DNA of 64,000 bases, from positions 372,001 to 436,000 of the forward strand of contig JAVJPW010000005.1 in the NCBI GenBank assembly GCA_040217575.1. Direction: 5' to 3'. Origin of the DNA: Pacificispira sp040217575. Lineage in GTDB: Bacteria > Pseudomonadota > Alphaproteobacteria > UBA8366 > Aestuariispiraceae. The position numbers and the translations under genes were made by a program. Shown here piece by piece: positions 25,063-34,543 of this stretch; positions within the stretch are counted from its first letter, which is position 1, and every line of letters starts with the position of its first letter. The notes under the pieces are model-generated. The model made no database searches. It worked only from the letters and a program-made list of their open reading frames with translations, and had not been told where the DNA came from.

Positions 25063-26238
25063 TCAGGACAATTCACGCATCGCATCGTCCAGTCCCTGAA
25101 CCGTCAGCGGGAACATGCGCCCTTCCATCTGTTCCTGCAGCATCGCAATCGACTGGTGATAACCCCAACGTGAAACCGGCTGCGGGTTCAGCCAGACCGC
25201 GCGGTCGAAATGATCCAGAAGCCGCTGCATCCAGACACGACCCGATTCGTCGTTCCAGTGTTCTACGCTGCCACCGGGATAGGCGATTTCATAAGGGGAC
25301 ATGGTCGCGTCCCCAACGATGACCAATCGATAATCCTTTGAATAGGTACGCAGGACATCAAAGGTCGAAACACGGCTTTTGTAGCGGTTTCGCATGTCGG
25401 TATAGAGCGTTTCATAAACACAATTGTGAAAATAGTAGGAGGCCAGATGCTTGAATTCCGTCTCCATCGCGTCGAACAGTTTCTTACTGTCCATAATGAA
25501 ATCGTCCATGCTGCCGCCGACATCGTAAAGCGCGACGATCTTGACGGCGTTGCGTTTTTCCCGCTGCCACTGAATGTCGACATAACCGCCATTGTCCGCA
25601 GTCGACCGAATGGTGCCGTCCATGTCGAGTTCGAAGTCGGCGCCCGTGCGTGCAAAACGACGCAGGCGGCGTAACGCGACCTTCATCGTCCGGTTCGTCA
25701 GCGCCTCATCGGTATCCAGGTTCCGGAATTCCCTTTTGTCCCAGACCTTGACCGCGCGGCGGTGCCGGCTTTCATCCTGACCGATGCGAACGCCTTCCGG
25801 ATTATAACCATAGGCACCGAACGGACTGGTTCCCGCGGTTCCGATCCACTTGCTGCCACCCTGATGGCGGTCCTTTTGTTCCTCCAGACGCTTCTTCAGG
25901 GTTTCCATCAGCTTCTCGAATCCGCCCAGGCTTTCGATCAGCGCTTTTTCCTCGTCCGTCAGATGTTTTTCCGCCAGCTTCATCAGCCATTCAGTCGGCA
26001 GGTGCACCGGTTCCGTCCCGGAGTCCGAAAGAACACCTTTGAAAATTTCGGAAAACACCCGGTCAAACCGGTCCAGGTAGCGTTCGTCCTTAACCAGAAC
26101 CGCCCGCGCCAGGTAATAAAAACTTTCAGCGTCCTTGTCGCAAACATCCGCAGACAGTGCCTCGATCAGACTCAGATACTCCCGCAGACTGACCGGTACA
26201 CCGGACGCCTTTAGTCGAAAAAAGAAGGAAGGGAACAA
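25063..26238 (-). CDS. VWA-domain protein of the CoxE-like family
   Basis: A 391-residue protein. The N-terminal helical half (SGVPVSLREYLSLIEALSAD) and the central FGAYGYNPEGVRIGQ are typical of these proteins. The C-terminal von Willebrand A domain starts KIVALYDVGGSMDDFIMDSK, where DVGGSM is the MIDAS metal site; RLVIVGDATMSPYEI follows. Relatives usually work with a MoxR-type AAA+ ATPase in protein or cofactor maturation. No such ATPase is in the window, so it either acts with a distant one or alone. Confidence 0.85.
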   Translation of the reverse strand: MFPSFFFRLKASGVPVSLREYLSLIEALSADVCDKDAESFYYLARAVLVKDERYLDRFDRVFSEIFKGVLSDSGTEPVHLPTEWLMKLAEKHLTDEEKALIESLGGFEKLMETLKKRLEEQKDRHQGGSKWIGTAGTSPFGAYGYNPEGVRIGQDESRHRRAVKVWDKREFRNLDTDEALTNRTMKVALRRLRRFARTGADFELDMDGTIRSTADNGGYVDIQWQREKRNAVKIVALYDVGGSMDDFIMDSKKLFDAMETEFKHLASYYFHNCVYETLYTDMRNRYKSRVSTFDVLRTYSKDYRLVIVGDATMSPYEIAYPGGSVEHWNDESGRVWMQRLLDHFDRAVWLNPQPVSRWGYHQSIAMLQEQMEGRMFPLTVQGLDDAMRELS

Positions 26239-26532
26239 TCTTTCAGTCTTTCCCGTGTTCGCCCGCGGGTCTGATGAAATTGGACCGTCGCCCGCAAGGT
26301 CCGGCCAGACCGGCCATCGCGCAGAAATTTCAACCTATTACTTAGGTCGCCCGTCGATCACGACCTTGCATCGTGATTCACTGTGCGATATTAACATTGG
26401 ACAACGTGGGGTGAAAGCATCGGAAGCACGAATCGCTTCATGATGCCCTGAAGGGCCGACCTCTCAGTTCCGGCGCATGGGCGCGCAGAAAGTGGCCCAA
26501 TGTATTCGGACGGTCCTTAAGGGGATTTCGGA
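26239..26532. other. Intergenic region upstream of the DUF2336 gene
   Basis: These 294 bases lie between divergent starts (VWA protein and DUF2336 protein). They hold the inverted repeat listed separately, and AAGGGGATTT serving as ribosome-binding region for the DUF2336 start. I see no supportable short gene. Confidence 0.5.
26357..26377. repeat. Inverted repeat ATCACGA-N7-TCGTGAT
   Basis: Perfect 7-base arms separated by 7 bases, about 155 bases upstream of the DUF2336 start. The centre-to-centre arm distance is 14 bases, close to what a dimeric regulator would need, and no T-run follows, so an operator is more likely than a terminator. Confidence 0.5.
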
Positions 26533-27642
26533 ATGCGAAACATTCCGGTTGATCAGCTTGTCGAGGTCGCGCGCAGCTCGAAGCGCGAAGACCGTTCTGC
26601 GCTTGCGGAAGCGATAGGCGAACTTTGCCTTAAGGCCGGCAGAAACCTCTCCAACCAGGAAAAGACAATTGCGTACGACATTATCTCGGCATTGATCCGG
26701 GATGTGGAAACGCAGGTACGCGCCGCACTGTCGAAGCAACTGGCGTCGCAGAAAGATGCCCCGCACAACCTGGTGACGACACTGGCCAACGATGTAATCG
26801 AAGTCGCACGACCGATCATCGTCGAAAGCATGGTGCTTCAGGATGACGACCTGCTGAAGCTGATCATGGACAAGGCCGAAGAACACCATATGGCAATCAC
26901 CCAGCGTGAGACACTGCCGGAAAAGGTCACGGACAGGCTGGTTCAGACGGAAAACTCATCGGTCATTGCGGCGGCTCTGTCGAACACCGGGGCACGGTTC
27001 TCGGAACGGTCGATAGAAAACATCGTGGAGATGGCGAAAGACGACGCCTATCTGCAGGAGCCATTGATCAACCGTAAGGAACTGTCGACCGCGCAGGCGC
27101 GCAAAATGTATGAGTTCGTCGGTTATGCGATGCGCAAGACCCTGTCGGAAAAAATGGAAGCCGTTTGGGAAGGGCCAGCGGAAACCGACATGGACGCGGT
27201 CGTCGACCAGGCGGTGGCCGAAGCGCTGGAACAGGAAGATTTCCATTCCCCGCTCGATCAACCCAGCATGTATGCCACCGAAAGCGGCCTTGGTTTCAAA
27301 CCCCACCCGCGCCTTCTGGTCGGTGCCCTGGAACAGAACGACCTGTTCCGGTTCGAAGAACTGTTTCAAGAACTGACGGACCTGACGGAACAGGGGGCAA
27401 CCCGGGTTCTGTATGATTCGGGTCCGGAAGCGATTGCCATCGCCTGCAAGGCCTGCGGGTTCGACCGGCGGAATTTCGGGGACCTGCTTGCGGTCCTTCA
27501 GGGTGGGGGCGAGCCGGACAAATTCCGGCAGACGGCCAATTTCGTAAAAATCGTGGACTATTTTGAACGCATCGACCGCGAAGGGGCAAACCGTGTGTTG
27601 AGCGCGTGGCGCCGTGCCCCGGACGACAGTTGGGTCAGGTAG
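26533..27642 (+). CDS. DUF2336 domain-containing protein
   Basis: A 369-residue, all-helical protein of the alphaproteobacterial DUF2336 family. Repeated helices such as SALIRDVETQVRAALSKQLA and RLVQTENSSVIAAALSNTGA suggest a HEAT-like solenoid. No catalytic motif is visible. The ATG follows AAGGGGATTTCGGA. Some family members are linked to cell-cycle or motility signalling, but this one has no informative partner beside it. It is convergent with the bactofilin gene. Confidence 0.85.
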   Translation: MRNIPVDQLVEVARSSKREDRSALAEAIGELCLKAGRNLSNQEKTIAYDIISALIRDVETQVRAALSKQLASQKDAPHNLVTTLANDVIEVARPIIVESMVLQDDDLLKLIMDKAEEHHMAITQRETLPEKVTDRLVQTENSSVIAAALSNTGARFSERSIENIVEMAKDDAYLQEPLINRKELSTAQARKMYEFVGYAMRKTLSEKMEAVWEGPAETDMDAVVDQAVAEALEQEDFHSPLDQPSMYATESGLGFKPHPRLLVGALEQNDLFRFEELFQELTDLTEQGATRVLYDSGPEAIAIACKACGFDRRNFGDLLAVLQGGGEPDKFRQTANFVKIVDYFERIDREGANRVLSAWRRAPDDSWVR

Positions 27643-27685
27643 CCGGGCCACAAGGAAGATCACCGGCCGGCGGTGCTTCACGCCC

Positions 27686-28135
27686 CTAGTTCAGGGACTT
27701 CGTCCCGGCCTTGTCCTTCCTGGCGGCGGACGGCGGCTTGTCTTCATCCACCCCTTCCCCGGGGATTTCCGAAATCCGCCGGCACAGCCCCTGAAGGAAG
27801 GCGCCCGCTTCAATTGCCAGGCTGTCATGGTGGATGTCGCCAACGACTTTCGCCGTCGCCAGAAGCTTAACCGACTTACCGCGGATTTCGCCGTTCACCT
27901 GTCCGGCAATCGTGATCGAATCGCCGAATACGGCACCGTTCACCAGCGCGTCTTCACCGACGGTCACAGTCCGGACCCGCAGGTCACCGTCCACACGCCC
28001 ATCCACCTGAACATCGCCTTCGCTTTCCAGATCGCCCTGAATCCGAAGGTCCCGCGACACGATCGACGGCGCTGTCGGCTTGGCGGGCGATTTCGGGCCG
28101 CCCCCTGCCCCATTGGAATTAGATTTTGTGAACAT
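27686..28135 (-). CDS. Bactofilin (polymer-forming cytoskeletal protein)
   Basis: A 149-residue protein. The central beta-helix core runs from SIVSRDLRIQGDLESEGDVQ through VDGDLRVRTVTVGEDALVNG to KVVGDIHHDSLAIEAGAFLQ, with the regular V/I-x-G-x-V pattern of bactofilins. The N-terminal tail is Lys/Pro/Ser rich and the C-terminal tail is charged. Bactofilins polymerise into membrane-associated filaments that position cell-wall enzymes. ATG at 28135 places the start 17 bases inside the end of the upstream M23 peptidase gene, so the two are translationally coupled. Confidence 0.92.
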   Translation of the reverse strand: MFTKSNSNGAGGGPKSPAKPTAPSIVSRDLRIQGDLESEGDVQVDGRVDGDLRVRTVTVGEDALVNGAVFGDSITIAGQVNGEIRGKSVKLLATAKVVGDIHHDSLAIEAGAFLQGLCRRISEIPGEGVDEDKPPSAARKDKAGTKSLN

Positions 28136-30104
28136 GACGTCCGGCTTCGATGAACGGAAGCGGATCAACCGCATCACCGTCTACTCGAATTTCGTAATGA
28201 ACGTGCGGTCCGGTGCTGCGCCCCGTGCTTCCCAGCGTGCCGACAACGGCACGGTGACCGATTTCATCCCCAACGGAAACTTCGATCTGACGCAGATGCG
28301 CATAGACTGTCGATATCCCGCAACCATGGTCAACCTCGACCATGTACCCATAGCCGCCGTTGCGCGCGGCGTAGGTAACGATGCCCGGCGCGGAAGCGTG
28401 AACCGGAATACCGGACCAGCCGCCAATATCGATTCCCGCATGAAACGCGCTCTGCCCATTGATGGGATCCTGCCGCTGTCCAAACCGGGACGTTAGTTGA
28501 AAATTGTCCACCGGCGCCATCAGCGGAATACAGGCCATCAGGTCATTCAGCGCGGCCATCCGCTGCAGACGACTTTCAAGTACGTCAACTTCGGCGGCCA
28601 GCAGGCCCGTATCCGGCATCGGCATAGATGCCAAATGGTGATCTGGCGGTCCGGATGCCACGGCGATCTCCATCGGCCCGCCGACACCCGTTTCGAAACC
28701 GGACAGCGTCAGCAAATGATCGACATCCATGTCAGTCATAAGGATCAGCGCCTCATGACGGGCGATTTCCTGTTCCGTCTGACCGATCAAACGCTGGATC
28801 AGGTCAAGCTGATCGTCCTGAACCTGACGGACCGTCCCCAGAAGGTCGCGCGTCAGATTTACCCGATCCGACGGTGCCTCGATTTCCGACAGGGCGACGG
28901 GGTCCGTTCCGACCACGCGGGACAGTTCTACCACAACATCGCCAATCGCACCTTCCATGTCGGCGGCATTGCCGCGTGCGGACACGAGTTCGCTGGACAG
29001 TTCTGCGATCTGGATTTCCAGCGCTTGCAGCGCGTTCATGTTTTCCGCGTTGGTAAGGTCGCTGCCGCCTGCCGTCAGTTCGGCCAGGCGCCCGACCACC
29101 GCTTCCAGCCGCTTGCGCGTCTGGTCCGTCGCATCCTGGTGCAAACTCAGTTCTGCTTCCAACATGTTCAAGTCGGCATCCAGCGCCGCACGTTCACCGT
29201 CGATGGCCATTCGTTCGGTTTCGAGCGCCGCCAGCGACTGCGTCAGATGCTGAAGGTCCCCGGCCAAACGTTCGCCCCGTACTTGTGCGGCATCAAGCCC
29301 GGTTTGGAGTGTGGAAACCTGATGGTCCAGACGATCCCGAATTTCCGAAAGCGTTTCCACCCGCTCCCGCTCTTCGTTCAGCGCGGCGTAGGTGTCGCCC
29401 AGTTCTTCGTCCAACGAACTGATACGGCTGCGCGCGCTCTGAAGTTCCGACGAAAGTGTCTGCGCCCGGTTCCGCCAGTCGTCCCGGCTTTCGCTCAAGG
29501 ACGCGATTGTCGCACGTTCTAGGTCCAGCGACTCGTCGCGGGCCTCGACCTCATCCTCCAGCGCCGCGATCCGATCCGCGGATAGATCGATCGCTTCTTC
29601 CAGTTCGGCGATTCGCTGATGTAACGCGTCGCGGCTCTGGATGATGCGCAGGCGATCCGCTTCAGTCAGATCCAGGTCGCGGTTGATTCGTTCAAACGCC
29701 GATTCAATTCCCGCAGTGACGTGGGACAGCGCCTCCAGGTCTATCGAATCGGGAAGATTGCCCGTCCCCTGCTGTTCCAGGATACCGTTCGCCAGACCAG
29801 CCACACGGTTTTGATAGGCCTGAAGCTCGTCGCGCAGTCGGTCATAGGCAACCCGCGCCTCAAGTATTTCATTTTCCTTGGATTGGATGACCCGATCTTG
29901 CCACCAGGCATAGCCGTTCGCGCCGACCAGCCATAGCCCGACCGCGCAGATGATGCATGCAAGTGACGCCTGTGCATACGGGCGGATCTTGAAGTATCGC
30001 ACCCGACCTTCAGAGCGCAAAATAACCTCACGCTCACGAAACAGTCTGGAAAATCTTGTCCGAATGGCACCCGGCTGGCGTTGCGCCGATCCTTGCGTTC
30101 CCAT
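28119..30104 (-). CDS. Membrane-anchored coiled-coil M23 peptidoglycan endopeptidase
   Basis: A 661-residue protein. A cytoplasmic basic tail precedes one membrane helix (SLACIICAVGLWLVGANGYA). About 400 residues of periplasmic coiled coil follow (for example DLSADRIAALEDEVEARDES). The C-terminal LytM/M23 domain has zinc ligands in FHAGIDIGG and HVHYEIRVDG and begins SRFGQRQDPINGQSAFHAG. It should cleave peptidoglycan cross-links. Coupling to bactofilin recalls the LmdC-BacA pair of stalked and budding alphaproteobacteria. ATG at 30104 or GTG at 30107 are both possible. Confidence 0.92.
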   Translation of the reverse strand: MGTQGSAQRQPGAIRTRFSRLFREREVILRSEGRVRYFKIRPYAQASLACIICAVGLWLVGANGYAWWQDRVIQSKENEILEARVAYDRLRDELQAYQNRVAGLANGILEQQGTGNLPDSIDLEALSHVTAGIESAFERINRDLDLTEADRLRIIQSRDALHQRIAELEEAIDLSADRIAALEDEVEARDESLDLERATIASLSESRDDWRNRAQTLSSELQSARSRISSLDEELGDTYAALNEERERVETLSEIRDRLDHQVSTLQTGLDAAQVRGERLAGDLQHLTQSLAALETERMAIDGERAALDADLNMLEAELSLHQDATDQTRKRLEAVVGRLAELTAGGSDLTNAENMNALQALEIQIAELSSELVSARGNAADMEGAIGDVVVELSRVVGTDPVALSEIEAPSDRVNLTRDLLGTVRQVQDDQLDLIQRLIGQTEQEIARHEALILMTDMDVDHLLTLSGFETGVGGPMEIAVASGPPDHHLASMPMPDTGLLAAEVDVLESRLQRMAALNDLMACIPLMAPVDNFQLTSRFGQRQDPINGQSAFHAGIDIGGWSGIPVHASAPGIVTYAARNGGYGYMVEVDHGCGISTVYAHLRQIEVSVGDEIGHRAVVGTLGSTGRSTGPHVHYEIRVDGDAVDPLPFIEAGRHVHKI

Positions 30105-30333
30105 CACCCAGTCAAATCCCTGCCGGCCCCGCGCAACCCAGGAAGCGCACCGGCCCCAAAAAAGTTCACCTGACAGACAGATCCCTGATCGATCTTTATT
30201 GTCTCTTATTGCCGAGTGGCATCCCCCCCGACCGGCTTCTTTTTTACCGGATCGGACGGGCCTAGGCGAGTCCTATATTAACCAACTATTGGCCATCCTT
30301 GTTGCATGCACGGGTATCGGGAAATTCCCGCAA
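30105..30333. other. Intergenic region between M23 peptidase and LysR gene
   Basis: About 230 bases carrying the promoter side of the M23 gene and the 3' flank of the LysR-type gene. A short imperfect stem around ccgaccgg...ccggatcgg (about 30230-30257) is visible, but it is not a convincing terminator. No gene is supported. Confidence 0.4.
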
Positions 30334-31317
30334 TCAATCGAACGGATTTTCCTTTCCCGACTCCGCTACCAGCGCGCACAGCCAGTCGCGAACCCGGGCG
30401 ATACGCGGTTCCTGCCGTCGTTCCTTACTGCACACAAAATACCAACCGCCGCTTGTCTCCGATGTTTTCTTGAACGGTGCGACCAGACGGCCGTCGCGTA
30501 TGTCCTGTTCCACGAAAACCCGGGTCGCCAGGGAAAGCCCCTCCCCCGATGCCGCCGCCTCCAGTGCCAGCAGGTAATTGTCGAAATAAGGGCCCGTGAT
30601 GTCCGGGATATCCGGTCCAACCCCCACGGCACCCAGCCAGTCCGACCAGGCACTGCGGGCCGGATAGACCTGAAAAAGCCGATGATTGAGGAGATCGACC
30701 GGCTTTTCCAATGGTGGATCGCCTTTCAGAAGGCCCGGCGCGCACACCGGAAACCATGTCGCCCGACCCAGGTGCGTGTAATGCAGTTCCGCATGCTTGT
30801 GGCGGGCAAAGATGATCCCGGCGTCGCCTTCTTCGCGCGAAAAGTCCCATCCGGTATAGGATGTCGACAGGGCGATTTGAATTTCCGGATTCCGTTTGGC
30901 GAAGTCATGCAGTCGCGGCAGCAGCCATTTAACCGCCAGCGTGACATAGACCTGCAGCGTCAGGGAACCGGAAACACGCCGCCGGCGCAATAGGTCCGTA
31001 CCCGCCGCGATATTGTCGAAGGAATCCCGCAAGACCGGAAACAGAAGGCGCCCCTCTTCCGTCAGTTTCACTGCCCGCCCGCCGCGCAGGAACAAGGCGA
31101 CGTCCAGGAATTCCTCCAGGGATTTGATCTGATGGCTGACGGCCGAATGGGTCACATTCAGTTCGTCCGCAGCCGCGCGAAAACTCATGTGACGGGCCGC
31201 GGCTTCAAACGCTTTCAGGGCACTTAGCGGGGGCATCCGTCTGCGGCGGTCCGAATCCGAGTTCGTGGCGCTGATCGGCGCGGGTTGCTTTGGCTTGTGT
31301 TTAGTTTCCCTAACCAT
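30334..31317 (-). CDS. LysR-family regulator (GcvA-like)
   Basis: A 327-residue regulator. The helix-turn-helix lies in HMSFRAAADELNVTHSAVSH (about residues 47-66) after PPLSALKAFEAAARH, which is typical of the GcvA subgroup. The effector domain begins near GSLTLQVYVTLAVKWLLPRL. It extends about 27 residues further at the N-terminus than most relatives, but AGGAAGG lies 7 bases before the ATG at 31317, supporting that start. It is divergent from the MttB-family gene and is its most likely regulator (inference). Confidence 0.9.
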   Translation of the reverse strand: MVRETKHKPKQPAPISATNSDSDRRRRMPPLSALKAFEAAARHMSFRAAADELNVTHSAVSHQIKSLEEFLDVALFLRGGRAVKLTEEGRLLFPVLRDSFDNIAAGTDLLRRRRVSGSLTLQVYVTLAVKWLLPRLHDFAKRNPEIQIALSTSYTGWDFSREEGDAGIIFARHKHAELHYTHLGRATWFPVCAPGLLKGDPPLEKPVDLLNHRLFQVYPARSAWSDWLGAVGVGPDIPDITGPYFDNYLLALEAAASGEGLSLATRVFVEQDIRDGRLVAPFKKTSETSGGWYFVCSKERRQEPRIARVRDWLCALVAESGKENPFD

Positions 31318-31540
31318 AGAGAACCTTCCTGGGATTCCTGAGTCTTTAGCGGAAATCGGAGTTCTACACTCCTTTCCATACCGCAGTGCAGCACGGAAAT
31401 CACGTGAATTGAACTAACCGAAATTTGAGAATATCGCGTTTGTCGTGAATTCCGGATCGTGCGTAGACTGACTAATCTGGGACGAAAGTAGTCACCCGGT
31501 AAATTGCGGGCCGGCATCACCGGCCGAAATCAAGAAGGAT
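31318..31540. promoter_or_regulatory. Divergent promoter region of lysR-type gene and mttB-family gene
   Basis: These 223 bases separate two divergent starts. A GC-rich hairpin GGCCGG-CATCA-CCGGCC (31508-31524) lies just before the AAGGAT ribosome-binding site of the methyltransferase and may affect its translation. Two similar CGTGAATT segments lie further upstream. No riboswitch consensus was recognised. Confidence 0.45.
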
Positions 31541-33148
31541 ATGCGTCCGATGTCTGTTGTATCCGAAGCCCCCGTACAACAAAGCCCCCAAAGCGATTCG
31601 TCGGAATCGGCGACCGGGCGCAGGCGCGGCGGCAGGCAGGCACGCCAGGCCCTTCGGGCGGCACCGCTGGCCGAAGATATTCGCCCCGTGCGACCCGGCA
31701 TGGAAAGCGGACGTTACAAGGTCCTGAACGACACGGATATTCAACGCATCCACGAAGCGGCGCTGACCCTGTTGGAAACGGTCGGGCTGGCCGACGCCAT
31801 TCCATCCTGTATCGAGGCGATTACCGCCAAAGGCGGCTTCGTCAGTGAGTATGGGCGGCTGTGTATTCCGCGCGCACTGGTGGAAGATACGCTGGCAATC
31901 GCCGCACGACGATTCGTCCTGCATGGGCAGGACCCGGTTCACGACATGGAACCGTGGGACAAGAAGACCTATTTTGGAACGGCGGGCGCGGCCGTTCACA
32001 TGGTCGACCCGGTCACCGGCAAGTATCGCGATTCCACGCTGAAGGATCTGTATGACATCGCCCGGGTCGTCGACCGGATGGACCATATCCACTATTTCCA
32101 GCGGTCCATCGTGTGCCGTGACCTGCCCGACCCGCGGGAACTCGACCTGAACACGCTTTATGCCTGCATCAAGGGCACGACCAAACATGTCGGGTCCAGC
32201 TGGGTTCTGCCGGAACATGTCGAAGAGGGGCTGAAGCTTCTTCACTATGTTTCGGGAGGGGAGGATAAATGGCGCGACCGTCCGTTTGTTTCCATGTCCA
32301 ACTGTTTTGTCGTCCCGCCGATGAAATTTGCCGAAGACGCCTGTCGCTGTCTGGAAGCTGCTGTGCGTGGCGGCATGCCGGTCCTACTTCTGGCTGCTGG
32401 TCAGGCGGGCGCGACCAGTCCCGCGTCACTGGCCGGCGCGGTCGTCCAGGAAGTCGCCGAAGTCTTGGGCGGTCTTGTCTATGTAAACGCGATCGTCCCG
32501 GGGCACCCGGCGATTTTCGGAACATGGCCGTTCGTGTCCGACCTTCGGACAGGTGCGATGTCCGGCGGTAGCGGGGAACAGGCCCTGCTGATGTCGGCCT
32601 GTGCCCAGATGGCCAACTTTTATGACCTGACGGGCGGCGTCTGCGCCGGCATGGCGGATTCCAAGGTACCTGACGCACAGGCCGGGTACGAGAAGGGTTA
32701 CAACTATGCCCTTGTCGGAAATTCCGGTGCCAACCTTGTCTATGAAAGCGCGGGCATGCACGCCAGCCTGCTGGGATTCTGTCTGGAAAGTCTGGTGATC
32801 GACAATGACGCCATTGGCGCGTGCCTACGCACGGTTCGCGGAATCGAAACGGACGATGATTCCCTGTCGATCGAGACGATACGCCAGGTTTGTATCGAAG
32901 GTCCCGGCCACTACCTGGGGCACGACCAGACCATTGGCCGAATGCAGAAAGACTATGTCTACCCGACGATCGGCGACCGGACGAGCCCGAAGGAATGGGT
33001 GGAAATCGGATCCCCCACGATTATCGACCGCGCCGTCAAGAAAACGGCCGAAATCCTGCGGGATCACCATCCGGGCCATATCGGTCCGGACATGGACGCG
33101 GTGCTGCGGTCGGAGTTCCCGGTCCGTCTTCCGACGGATCAGCTATAA
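31541..33148 (+). CDS. MttB-superfamily (trimethylamine/betaine) methyltransferase, non-pyrrolysine
   Basis: A 535-residue TIM-barrel protein. Typical segments are NDTDIQRIHEAALTLLETVG near residue 63, YFGTAGAAVHMVDPVTGKYR and LASSVEV-like core helices such as ACRCLEAAVRGGMPVLLLA. True trimethylamine methyltransferase has an in-frame UAG read as pyrrolysine; this gene has none. It thus belongs to the larger non-Pyl group, which includes glycine betaine methyltransferase MtgB. These enzymes pass a methyl group to a corrinoid protein; no corrinoid partner is in the window. A 50-residue basic N-terminal extension is present. Substrate is inferred as a quaternary amine. Confidence 0.85.
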   Translation: MRPMSVVSEAPVQQSPQSDSSESATGRRRGGRQARQALRAAPLAEDIRPVRPGMESGRYKVLNDTDIQRIHEAALTLLETVGLADAIPSCIEAITAKGGFVSEYGRLCIPRALVEDTLAIAARRFVLHGQDPVHDMEPWDKKTYFGTAGAAVHMVDPVTGKYRDSTLKDLYDIARVVDRMDHIHYFQRSIVCRDLPDPRELDLNTLYACIKGTTKHVGSSWVLPEHVEEGLKLLHYVSGGEDKWRDRPFVSMSNCFVVPPMKFAEDACRCLEAAVRGGMPVLLLAAGQAGATSPASLAGAVVQEVAEVLGGLVYVNAIVPGHPAIFGTWPFVSDLRTGAMSGGSGEQALLMSACAQMANFYDLTGGVCAGMADSKVPDAQAGYEKGYNYALVGNSGANLVYESAGMHASLLGFCLESLVIDNDAIGACLRTVRGIETDDDSLSIETIRQVCIEGPGHYLGHDQTIGRMQKDYVYPTIGDRTSPKEWVEIGSPTIIDRAVKKTAEILRDHHPGHIGPDMDAVLRSEFPVRLPTDQL

Positions 33149-33159
33149 GCACGGGCGGT

Positions 33160-34317
33160 TCAGGCCAGCGCGGCCGCAATCGCCTTCATCGCCAGAACCG
33201 GGTCGTCGTCCCGGTCGTTCGATGCCTCCGGGCGGGATGACTGCTTTACGATGACCAGATCGGCGTCGGCATTGACGGTCAGGTACTGGCCATGGATGCC
33301 GATGCCTGTCACCGCAGCCATCCCCTTATAGCTCCACCACTGGTCATGGTACCCGGATCCGACATTGCCGTACCATGGGTCATCCTGACGGATCGCGAAC
33401 AGGTCCTGGTTTCGCGGGGTCTTGATCCGCCGCGCGACCGATGCCGGAATGACCTGCCGGTCACCGACGCGACCATCCTGCAGGATCAACTGGCCGAACC
33501 GGGCGGCGTCCCGCAGCGTCATGGAAAGCCCGCCACCGGCGAATTCCGTGCCCTGGAAGTCCAGCCAGTAGTGGGCCTCATGCTCCGCCCCCATGGGTTC
33601 CCAGATCCAGCTGCCCAACAGGTCGGCCAGCCCGCATCCCGTCGCACGCCGCAGACACCAGGCCAACGCATCCGTCTTGGGCGTGACATAATGAAAGGCC
33701 GATCCATGCGGATAGTCTGAATCCCGGTCCGTCAGGGACGGCAGATACCCGCAAATCCCCGCCCCGCCCGGCAGCATGGCGTACAGATACTGTGCGATGG
33801 GCGACGTCTCATCCGCATAGACTTCGTCGAACTTGACCGAATTCGTCATGTCCAGAAGGTGGGATACACTGGCATCGCCAAACGCCGACCCAGCGAGTTC
33901 CGGCACATAGAATGCGACATTCCTGTCTTCATCCAACTGTCCCCGTTCAATGGCCATCAGGGTCAACGTACCGGTCACCGACTTCGTGACGGAAAACATC
34001 AGATGTTGCGTCGCAGGCGACTGACCATTTGCATAATGTTCGAAAACGATATTCCCGCGATGCAGAACGATATAGCCGTCGGTATAGCTGTCATGAAGCC
34101 AGGATTTGAGCGCCTTTGTCCCGCTTTCCGGAAAATCGATCGGCAGATCCGAAAGATCGCGTTTCGCAACATTTAGAAGGATCGGATTTTCCGATGCGGA
34201 CACGGGTCGGGTCGGCACAAGTTCACGCATGTGCTGCAACGCCCAGCGGTTGAAAGGCGGATACAGGAAATTTTCCAGCGTCACCCGCATTTGCGTGGGG
34301 GGCGGGTGTCCCGCCAT
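33160..34317 (-). CDS. Serine hydrolase of the beta-lactamase/NylB-like fold
   Basis: About 385 residues. The catalytic Ser and Lys are in LMFSVTKSVTGTLTL (SxxK motif). The likely catalytic Tyr is in AFHYVTPKTDALAW. HDQWWSYKGMAAVTGIGIHG ends in the GxHGQ-type element common to 6-aminohexanoate-dimer hydrolase relatives. No signal peptide is visible, so it is probably cytoplasmic and acts on an amide or ester rather than being a resistance beta-lactamase. ATG at 34317 has AAGGA upstream; the frame is open to 34413. It is convergent with the MttB-family gene, 11 bases away. Confidence 0.82.
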   Translation of the reverse strand: MAGHPPPTQMRVTLENFLYPPFNRWALQHMRELVPTRPVSASENPILLNVAKRDLSDLPIDFPESGTKALKSWLHDSYTDGYIVLHRGNIVFEHYANGQSPATQHLMFSVTKSVTGTLTLMAIERGQLDEDRNVAFYVPELAGSAFGDASVSHLLDMTNSVKFDEVYADETSPIAQYLYAMLPGGAGICGYLPSLTDRDSDYPHGSAFHYVTPKTDALAWCLRRATGCGLADLLGSWIWEPMGAEHEAHYWLDFQGTEFAGGGLSMTLRDAARFGQLILQDGRVGDRQVIPASVARRIKTPRNQDLFAIRQDDPWYGNVGSGYHDQWWSYKGMAAVTGIGIHGQYLTVNADADLVIVKQSSRPEASNDRDDDPVLAMKAIAAALA

Positions 34318-34543
34318 CAGTCCGATATCCTTCGCCGTTTCGGTCACGCCGCAACCCAATTTGCATTTCAAAGCCCGGGCAAGAGTGTTCCATCGAACAG
34401 GCCTGGTCATCACATTTTTCTATATCGCGTGTGGATTTCCGCTTACCCCTTCTTGTGAAAGTCCTGTCTTAAGTTGCAACATGGTCTCTGACATTGAGGG
34501 TGTGATGCTATGAACCTTATTGTCCCTGATTGGACCCGCTGAC

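Noticed and set aside
31541..33148. Pyrrolysine-containing trimethylamine methyltransferase
   Set aside because: The frame has no internal UAG and no pyl genes are present.
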